Both the position numbers and the translations under genes were made by a program. A DNA stretch of 64,000 bases from Pseudevernia furfuracea (Eukaryota > Ascomycota > Lecanoromycetes > Lecanorales > Parmeliaceae). The stretch lies in assembly GCA_022315425.1 (NCBI GenBank), contig JAIUPT010000019.1, positions 682,001 through 746,000 on the forward strand. Reading direction: 5' to 3'. Positions within the stretch are counted from its first letter, which is position 1. Each line of letters starts with the position of its first letter. The notes under the pieces are model-generated. The model did no database searches. It was not told the origin of the DNA and worked only from the letters and a program-made list of their open reading frames with translations. Of the stretch, positions 57,275 through 64,000 are shown piece after piece.

Positions 57275-60200
57275 CTAAGCATCTACATCAACATCATCCT
57301 CGTCTCGTGTAGGCTTCGCCCGTCCAGGCTGAGGGAACGATCCGGGTATCTCGCCATTGATTTCGGCATGCGACAGGCCGAACCTCTTGTACATATCGAT
57401 ACCCCAGTCGAGAATCTTCTGATCTTCGTCACCGAGTCGAAACTTCTCGTTGGCGGCGACAACGGTCAGATCCTCTTCCTTCTTAGACGTTGCTGTCTTC
57501 GACTTTCGGGCCTCTATTATCTCCTCCTTCATGGCCGCGTGTAAAGCCCGTCTGGTTTCCAAGACTGGCCGCAGAACGCTGCGGAGCATGTAAAGCGTTG
57601 GAGTCACCACTCTTTCGCGACCTCCAAGAGATGGGCGAGATTGCTGCTTTCGCTTCCGGATATTGGGCGCACGACACCATTGGCCCCATAGCTTCTTGCC
57701 TGCAAGACTTCCGTAGCGATCCACCATCGTCTCCAGAATGATGTTGAAAGCATTAGGCGTAACGTCAGCGCTAGCATGCGCACGAAGATCCTCTCCGGCA
57801 GGTCTTGTAGTAATCTTGCTCAGGCTCCCAGGTAGTGTTTGAAGTATCCGACCAAGTTGGTTGGCCATCCTCGTTTGAGAGAAGTCGGGTATTAGCTGCG
57901 AGGGGTCAGCCTTGAAGTTGTATTTGCCATTGACCAAGTTCTGTACAAGGGTGAGCGCTCTCGGAACTGAGTCGAGGTTGGCATTGTCTGACGGCTCGTG
58001 CTCCAACTGCAAGATGGCTTTTGCAATGGTGGTAGCATCGCTGGGTTTCCATGCCATGTCTGGCGCATTCTTGAGGTACTCTAGTAATTCTTCCACAGCG
58101 GTCCATTTCCCTAAGACAACCTGGAAACGTAAGAGAGCATGGACAACCGGCTCCGAGAGCGGTGTCTCCAGTCTTACAAGGAGTTTTGTAAGCAGATGAG
58201 AATCTGATGTTGCTGTTCCAAATCGGAGGAGCGCTGGCTGCAAGTTCTGATCCGAATATAGGGCAGGATCCACTAGACCACCGTCGATGTCTTCATTCAA
58301 AAGCAGCCAGTGCCCTAAATCGAACAACCTGCCGTTCGTGATAAGGTCTATAAAGGCAGCTAAAGCGCTCAATGGAATTTGAGGAGGCTGTATAAGCGCC
58401 ACATAGTCCTCTTTGTCTCCAATGAGATCCGAAACGTTGTCGTCTCTTCTAAGTCGTTCATTCAATTCGTGCGCGAAGGCGAGAATTTTCGCTTCACGCC
58501 GTGTATCAATAGTGCTTTGAATCTTCCTGAATGTTTGAAGACTTCCTTGCAAATTTCCATCAATCGAGAACCGGTGAAGGTTTCTGTGGCGTAAGCCTAG
58601 AACAGCTGCATAATCGTCTATCTCCTGGTCCAGAGCCGAGTTTTTCGTGCCAATATTGCGAGTCGCCTGCCTGAGCTCGGTGGACCTTAAGTCTAAAAAC
58701 CTATTGAGTGATCCGGGCTGCTCTTTGACATTCTCACAGGATTCAAAAACCCGTAGGATGGCAGCGTCCATGAAGCTGCCATCAAGCTCCGGATGATTGC
58801 GGTCAAGTAAGCTTTTACATGCTATCAAATTTCGCCGAAGCTCGGCGGCGGTCATACCAAGGCCTTCGGCAGTAGATTGGGGGTCGTTGAACAAGCCATC
58901 TATGAGAGCTAACACAACTTCCCGACTGACTGTGCGAGTACCCATCTCAACATGTGAGTTCGTGCCAGTCGCTATTCCAATACCGCCTACCTGGTTCAGG
59001 CGGGTTTTGTCGATCTCAAACCTCAAGATGGATGTCCAGTCCAGCTTTGGTGCTTTCCTTTCGCAGATTTCGGGCCAGCTGATAGTCGACCACCGTGTAT
59101 CCTTGGATGTCATTCGTCTCTCCATTTCGATGACTATCCTAGCTCCTTCACTGACCCAACCACCTTCGACACAGGCCCATAATATGAGGTCTAGCCACAA
59201 CTCGGGCCCAAACTCGCGGATTTTTGGCTGCACGCTAGCCTTGGGCAAATCATATCCTTGAGACATAGCTTTTGTGATCGTTTCTTCCCACTGAATTCCC
59301 CATTCAACATCCGACAATGTGCTCATAATACGTCTTGATAGCAGATGCAAAGTTGGCGGGCGTTGGAGGACAGTCGGATCTGTTGGGGGGGGATAATTGT
59401 AAATGGAGTCAGGAAATGCATTGATGCGATGTAAATGTCCTAGAACTTGAAAGACATGAGTCATGATAACGCTATAGCTAGAACTCTCTGCTGGACGATC
59501 TGCTGCCTGTAGGATCATTGTGCCCAGGCTCTGCCAGATTTGTCCCAGGCTCTTGCGCCCTAGTATGTGAGGGTCATCCCAACGATCTGACTTATAGGGC
59601 CAAGTGTATTGGTTAAGAGACAAGCGGCCATAGCACCCGTTGTGCTCCGGTGACACATCCGAGGGCTCATGTATATCTACCTGTATTGCGTTCTCTGTGA
59701 CCTCATCCAGACTTTGACCAGCAGTCCGCCACAGCAATGGTGGCAGCTGGCTCAACTGCTCCTCCGTTTTTCTATGGCCCGGATAATTCTCCATCATAGC
59801 CTTCACCAGCCAAATCACGACTTTCCATCGTTCCTGATATACACCAATGTAGCTCAATAGATCCACTTTGCAGTACGATCTTGCCATGGAAAGAACCTCT
59901 GGCAAAGTTTGTATTGGTCGTAGGTCTTCATGATGGATCACTTCCTCCGCAACGTTCTCGACCTTCAGACGTAGATTCATAGGAAGGTACGATTCGATAG
60001 CGGCGGCCCATGCTGGGGGATTTAATCGGCGTGGCGAAGAGACGAGACCCTCCACCTCAAGCGGTAGGGCACGCTTGCTATAGAACCGACTATCAACACT
60101 GTTCTCATTCGAGTATTGTGATGCGGCAATGGATGCGTGTCTTCGGGAGCCTTGATACTTCAGCCGCTGGGTCCACTTGGGAATCGTACATTGCTGATCG

Positions 60201-60304
60201 ATTGCAGGGACGAGAAATCCGGGTATAATTTCAGTTGATTTGCTGGAATTAGGACGGTTGAAAGCGTGCACGAAGCCTCTTAGTGCAGGCGAGGCTCTTG
60301 CCAT
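57275..60304 (-). CDS. large mitochondrial PPR-like helical protein
   Basis: A single exon of 1009 residues. The N-terminus (MARASPALRGFVHAFNRPNS) is basic and free of acidic residues, a good mitochondrial targeting sequence. The rest is predicted all-helical with degenerate tetratricopeptide/PPR-like pairs, for example FDLGHWLLLNED, 'VVLGKWTAVEELLEYLKN' and TPNAFNIILETMVDRYGSLAG near residue 855. The C-terminal 60 residues are charged. The size and layout resemble fungal mitochondrial RNA-metabolism or assembly PPR proteins such as Neurospora CIA84 (complex I assembly), but I cannot assign the orthologue. A 23-residue upstream frame (ATG 60351) overlaps the start. It is divergent from the PARP-type zinc-finger gene. 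Confidence 0.72.
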   Translation of the reverse strand: MARASPALRGFVHAFNRPNSSKSTEIIPGFLVPAIDQQCTIPKWTQRLKYQGSRRHASIAASQYSNENSVDSRFYSKRALPLEVEGLVSSPRRLNPPAWAAAIESYLPMNLRLKVENVAEEVIHHEDLRPIQTLPEVLSMARSYCKVDLLSYIGVYQERWKVVIWLVKAMMENYPGHRKTEEQLSQLPPLLWRTAGQSLDEVTENAIQVDIHEPSDVSPEHNGCYGRLSLNQYTWPYKSDRWDDPHILGRKSLGQIWQSLGTMILQAADRPAESSSYSVIMTHVFQVLGHLHRINAFPDSIYNYPPPTDPTVLQRPPTLHLLSRRIMSTLSDVEWGIQWEETITKAMSQGYDLPKASVQPKIREFGPELWLDLILWACVEGGWVSEGARIVIEMERRMTSKDTRWSTISWPEICERKAPKLDWTSILRFEIDKTRLNQVGGIGIATGTNSHVEMGTRTVSREVVLALIDGLFNDPQSTAEGLGMTAAELRRNLIACKSLLDRNHPELDGSFMDAAILRVFESCENVKEQPGSLNRFLDLRSTELRQATRNIGTKNSALDQEIDDYAAVLGLRHRNLHRFSIDGNLQGSLQTFRKIQSTIDTRREAKILAFAHELNERLRRDDNVSDLIGDKEDYVALIQPPQIPLSALAAFIDLITNGRLFDLGHWLLLNEDIDGGLVDPALYSDQNLQPALLRFGTATSDSHLLTKLLVRLETPLSEPVVHALLRFQVVLGKWTAVEELLEYLKNAPDMAWKPSDATTIAKAILQLEHEPSDNANLDSVPRALTLVQNLVNGKYNFKADPSQLIPDFSQTRMANQLGRILQTLPGSLSKITTRPAGEDLRAHASADVTPNAFNIILETMVDRYGSLAGKKLWGQWCRAPNIRKRKQQSRPSLGGRERVVTPTLYMLRSVLRPVLETRRALHAAMKEEIIEARKSKTATSKKEEDLTVVAANEKFRLGDEDQKILDWGIDMYKRFGLSHAEINGEIPGSFPQPGRAKPTRDEDDVDVDA

Positions 60305-60351
60305 TGGTGGCGATACTTGAGGAGTCCCTGGATGTTAGCTAGGCTCGCCAT
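60280..60351 (-). other. upstream frame overlapping the PPR-like start codon
   Basis: An ATG in strong context (CCACCATGG) at 60351 opens a 23-residue frame that ends at 60280, 25 bp inside the main coding region in another frame. If it is in the mRNA leader, ribosomes using it would skip the main start at 60304, so it could lower expression. Confidence 0.4.
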
Positions 60352-60746
60352 GGTGGTAGATTCAGCCTCTTTCTGATAGGGTTCCTGTAGCCACTTCCAT
60401 CCCAGCCCGCTCGAAGGAGAAAAGAGTAGAAGTGAAGAGAAGCTCAATATCGGAAGCGGTATTCTCAACCTTCCATCGTGATGCTGGGCTTGCCAGGGCT
60501 GAAACTCTAGCGTTGTCTTGGCGCTACTGGTCTCAGATCTCAAATGTCAACAATACTACACCGTATTAAACGATCTCGAAGGTACAAACTCATTAACTCA
60601 GACAGCATCAGAGATTAGAAGGGGCTTCTCCTCTGGTGAGCTCACAGTCTTCATCAACAACATCGACAGGAATCTCTGGACTCATTGAACAGGTCATAGA
60701 GCCAGTTTCTACAGGTCAACATACTGAGTTCGTAACCATCGCCAAG
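60305..60746. promoter_or_regulatory. shared upstream region of PPR-like and PARP-type zinc-finger genes
   Basis: This is 442 bp between divergent starts, including the overlapping upstream frame noted above. No specific factor site was recognised. Confidence 0.35.
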
Positions 60747-62312
60747 ATGTCCGGAGCGTATCGCATAGGTATGTAATGTTCTCGATTTACTCGCATTTGT
60801 TTGGGTTTTATCAGATTCCTGACTCCTGCCTCTTACCATACCAAGTGCTTTCCCAGACCACCTTTATGTTATGGCGCTACATAGCTCTCCTTATTTAACA
60901 TACAAGCTTCGCCGTGAGCTGAGACATAACTGTACAGAGGTCTCACCGAACAACCGCGCTGGATGCAAGAGTACTGAGTGCAAGAGAGAGGGCATCAAAA
61001 TCCCAAAGGGCCAGCTGCGGTATGGCACGTTCATCACTGGTCCGGACTGGCAAAGCTGGGCTTGGAAACACTGGTAGGCAGCTCTTAACCTTTTGCCATC
61101 ACTCTCGTTGATCTCATGCGACTGTAGGGGTTGCGTGACCCCCAAACAAATTTCCAACCTCAAACGGGACATTGAAGGCGAACCCAGCCAGCTCGACGGC
61201 TACGATGAACTTCCGGAGGATCTTCAAGAAAAAATCGCAAATGCAATAGAGCAAGGCCATGTCGCTGATGAAGACTGGGGCTGGGTACTATTATCTACTA
61301 ATGGTCTGTATAAATCTCACTGACTGGGTGTAGGACGTTGAGATGAACCGCGAAGGAAAAAATGGCTACTTGACCCTTGAGAGTAAGCGACGCTTGAAGG
61401 CAGAAGCTCAAGTAAGTATTTCTAGTGGCCCGATTGCCGTCTCACATTGTACTTTTGATCTGACTACCCAAAGGCCTTGAAGGAGGAGGCTGCAGGAGAA
61501 GGAAGTGCAAGCCCTAGCAAGACTGATACTAAGAAGCGCAGCCATGTCAAAGATGAATCGGATGCGGAAGGCGTAGCAGAGAACGAGCCCTCAGCAAAAA
61601 AGACCAAAGCTAGGACCAAAAAAGAACGGAAGATCAAAAACGGGGATGCTAACGGCGGCTCTGAGAACGAAGGCCCAAACATCAAGGAAATCAAGCCTAG
61701 GATCAAGAAAGAATCGAAGATCAAGAACGAGGACGTTGAGACCAGATCTGAAAATGATGGGCCAGCAAACAAGAAGACCAAAGCTGCCATCAAGAAGGGC
61801 CAAAGAACTAATGGTGACGAGGCCGATGAAGAATTCGAGCAAGACGCTCAGCCCGTCAAGAAAGGTCGCAAACAGGCCAAGAAAGCCACACCTAGAGACG
61901 AAGCCGCTTTGCACATCAAAGACGAGAGCAGCGATCACGATGCTATTCCTCCTCAGAAAGCACGAGCTCCGCGCAAAGCCGCAATGGCCAAGAAGATCAA
62001 GGACGAGGACACTGAGACTGATGGTCTTGATCCGGCTTTTAAGCTTGAGACACCCTCTGGCAATCTCAAGCTAGAGTACACATCAGAGCTCGAAGCCGAA
62101 GCAAGCGAAGATGCTCCAAAGCTTCAGAGAGGCCGCAAGAAAGCACCCAAGAAGGCGGTCAAGGGAACGGCAGAGGAGACTAGAAAGCAAGACAAGCCTA
62201 AGGTCAGAATTCTAGTCCCCTAATTGACTGGTAAACAACCTGACGATGTATATAGGAGATCCCAGCTGGCCGACGAACCAACGGAAGGGTGACTCGCTCT
62301 CACCCAGCCTAA
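60747..62312 (+). CDS. PARP-type zinc-finger protein without catalytic domain
   Basis: There are six exons: 60747-60768, 60938-61073, 61128-61284, 61334-61411, 61474-62202 and 62256-62312; the protein is 392 residues. The first exon codes only seven residues plus one base. Residues 5-56 form a zf-PARP domain: YRIEVSPNNRAGC, Cys 17, Cys 22, GQLRYGTFI, then KHWGC with His 52 and Cys 55. In PARP-1 and DNA ligase III this finger senses nicked DNA. No PARP, BRCT or ligase domain follows. Instead a helical stretch (PEDLQEKIANAIEQG) leads to a long Lys/Glu/Asp-rich tail with repeated KKTKA, KKERKIKN and KKGRK words, likely nuclear and nucleic-acid binding. The final small exon (EIPAGRRTNGRV) uses a weak GTCAGA donor; without it the protein would end six codons into that intron (VRILVP). 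Confidence 0.82.
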
Positions 62313-64000
62313 CTCAGCCTAGTCCAACATTGATCTTTGCAATGTGCCAGTAGACATCAAGGTTATCCAAAACTCTTACTGTTTGAGAGGCGTTGGAGAT
62401 GCGGAGTAGTCATCTGAGCATTGCGTAGCTTCACGATACTACGTTCTGATCGGAGCACTTATCCAAGAGCTCTAGAAGCCATACGATGACATATTTTGCT
62501 GCATTCAAAGAGCGTTAGATACCCATTTCTTCTTTGCTATCAACTTTCGTTTATTCAGCGCTAGAGCTAGAGAACTTTGCTAAGCGTATAACAGAATAAT
62601 TACATAGAGATTTAGAGATCCAGTGCGTTTCGCTGGAAGACTGTAGACTGTTCGTGACATCTACCCTGTCTGGGACATGCTGCCAGGAGGGGCTCATCCT
62701 ATACTCCCATAACATTTCTCAGAGAAATCAGGCAAGCAAGTGTACTCATTGAAGGTAAGAGGTCCATCTCCTGCATGCCAAATTGTGAATGCAAGACGTC
62801 AAACCCAAAGAGATCTCGGGTTAATTTAGTCCATGCTCTTTCTCTCCCCCTCAGAGCTTTTGACCATCAACTGTCTAAATGCTAGTAGGAGACCCATCTT
62901 CTGCTTGATGACAGGGGGAAGCCATCAAGGAAAGTCGTCAAAGCAAGCCTCGACGTAGAAGGTGAGGAGTATCGTTGGGATGAAGAGCGAAAATTAGGGG
63001 CAACTTAAACAATGAAGGAGACACTTGAAAACAGTGAAGAATAACCGCGGGATGTATAAGTACTTTAAGGTCGGCAGAGGGTTTTTCGGAATGATATTAG
63101 TAGTCTTGTCAATACGCAAAGGCTGCTAATTGGGTCGTTAAGAAACAAGGCACTCAATATTATAGCTTGATACGTATCTATTGCACTGACGATGTTTTCG
63201 AAGAATGTTTTTAGCTCATATTAAAAATAGGCTGGCCTTAGGCGTATACCCCCATGTTTACTACCTTAGGTAGGCGTATACCCCCCCTAATTCGATTAGC
63301 AGACGTGCGGGCGCTAACTTAATGAGGTAAACTTCCGAGATCCTAAATCTGGGAAAGCCTTCTCAGACCTCTCCTTCTAATTTGAATGATTTGACTGCAT
63401 TGATTTAAACTTCTGAATCTTCCTGCTATGATGACACTTAATTGACTAGCTATCTTCTCCTCTTACTACTAAAAATACGCCCTACATGCTCAAATATCCA
63501 CGCGCAACTCTAGCTAGCTGATCTACAGTTGGAAAGAATCAAACAACCCCTCAACACCCTGCTGTCATGCTAATGTAGCACCTCGTTCACCTCTTATAAA
63601 TCCTTAAGTAACAGGCCCTCCACGTCCACGCCCACGCTCACGCCCACGCCCACGATCACCGCGTCGTCTAGCCGGCTGCTGTATGAGTCGACCTCCTCTT
63701 GATATAGTAACACCTCCTCCTCGTGTAACGACCCCCTCTCATATAACACCCCTCCCTCATGTAGCCCTAGGTCCAAGACCAAAGAATACATCGACCGCAG
63801 CCTTCTCCTCGGCTATGCATGCTGCTGTATGCGAAGAATAAGAGCGTCTAGACCCACGTCTGTCCAACCGTCTGAAGGTGATTCCAGGGCCATGACTGAT
63901 AATTTAATGAAGGGTTTACTTGATAGGTGTTCAAACTCCGAAAACATGAAGGCATTCGGCCTTACTCCGGGTATCTGCGGAAGTTTACCTCATCTACAAT
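62313..64000. other. right flank, 1.7 kb, no supported gene
   Basis: It is moderately AT-rich. A GGCGTATACCCCC word occurs twice (near 63240 and 63273). A CCACGCCCACGCTCACGCCC simple repeat near 63,620-63,655 creates a Val/Gly-rich minus-strand open frame that I reject. No RNA gene was recognised. Confidence 0.45.

Noticed and set aside
63594..63791. 65-codon minus-strand open frame with VGVGVSVGVDV
   Set aside because: It is derived from a CCCACG simple repeat and has no support as a gene.
1..64000. CRISPR arrays, bacterial operons, phage or autonomous transposon genes
   Set aside because: No regularly spaced repeats, no transposase, integrase or reverse-transcriptase motifs were seen; the gene structure is eukaryotic throughout.

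Overview
This window looks like nuclear DNA from a filamentous ascomycete (Pezizomycotina). The genes carry short GT-AG introns, mostly 47-100 nt, with branch sites of the CTGAC/CTAAC type. They encode typical fungal proteins: HIR3, a ChAPs exomer subunit, BRF1, a copper P-type ATPase and HeLo-domain proteins. Genes lie on both strands with no operon logic. I cannot fix the class or species from the sequence. All exon joins were read by eye from splice signals, frame continuity and family motifs.

Left part (1-16 kb): an F-box-like protein (-), a three-HMA copper ATPase (+), the structure-specific nuclease MUS81 (-), a small unknown protein (-) with what looks like a broken relative about 1 kb away, and the Pol III initiation factor BRF1 (-).

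Middle left (16-25.5 kb): an accessory-looking stretch with wide intergenic gaps. It holds a probable secreted cysteine-rich protein (+) and two divergently transcribed genes with HeLo-like N-termini, the family used by fungal NLR-type cell-death and prion systems. One of them continues into a DUF7580-like, kinase-fold-like region.

Centre (25.5-41.5 kb): a dense housekeeping block. It has a ChAPs/BUD7 exomer subunit (-), HIR3 (+) with a first exon that codes only the ATG, riboflavin synthase (-) and a class III CoA-transferase of the SUGCT type (+), the last two sharing a 191-bp promoter region. Then comes a protein joining an MIT-like helical region to a SANT/Myb domain (-).

Right part (41.5-64 kb): a 3.6-kb gene-free, partly AT-rich region with an unusual GC-rich hairpin element, a PHD-finger/AT-hook protein (+), an acidic nuclear protein that resembles IFH1/CRF1 (+), an S6K-like AGC kinase (+), a secreted expansin-like double-psi beta-barrel protein (+), a large mitochondrial PPR-like protein (-) and a PARP-type zinc-finger protein without a PARP catalytic domain (+). 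The last 1.7 kb shows no convincing gene.

The genes do not form one pathway. Chromatin and transcription are well represented (BRF1, HIR3, PHD protein, IFH1-like protein, SANT protein, PARP zinc finger). The IFH1-like protein and the S6K-like kinase, both plausible TOR outputs for ribosome production, are neighbours on the same strand.
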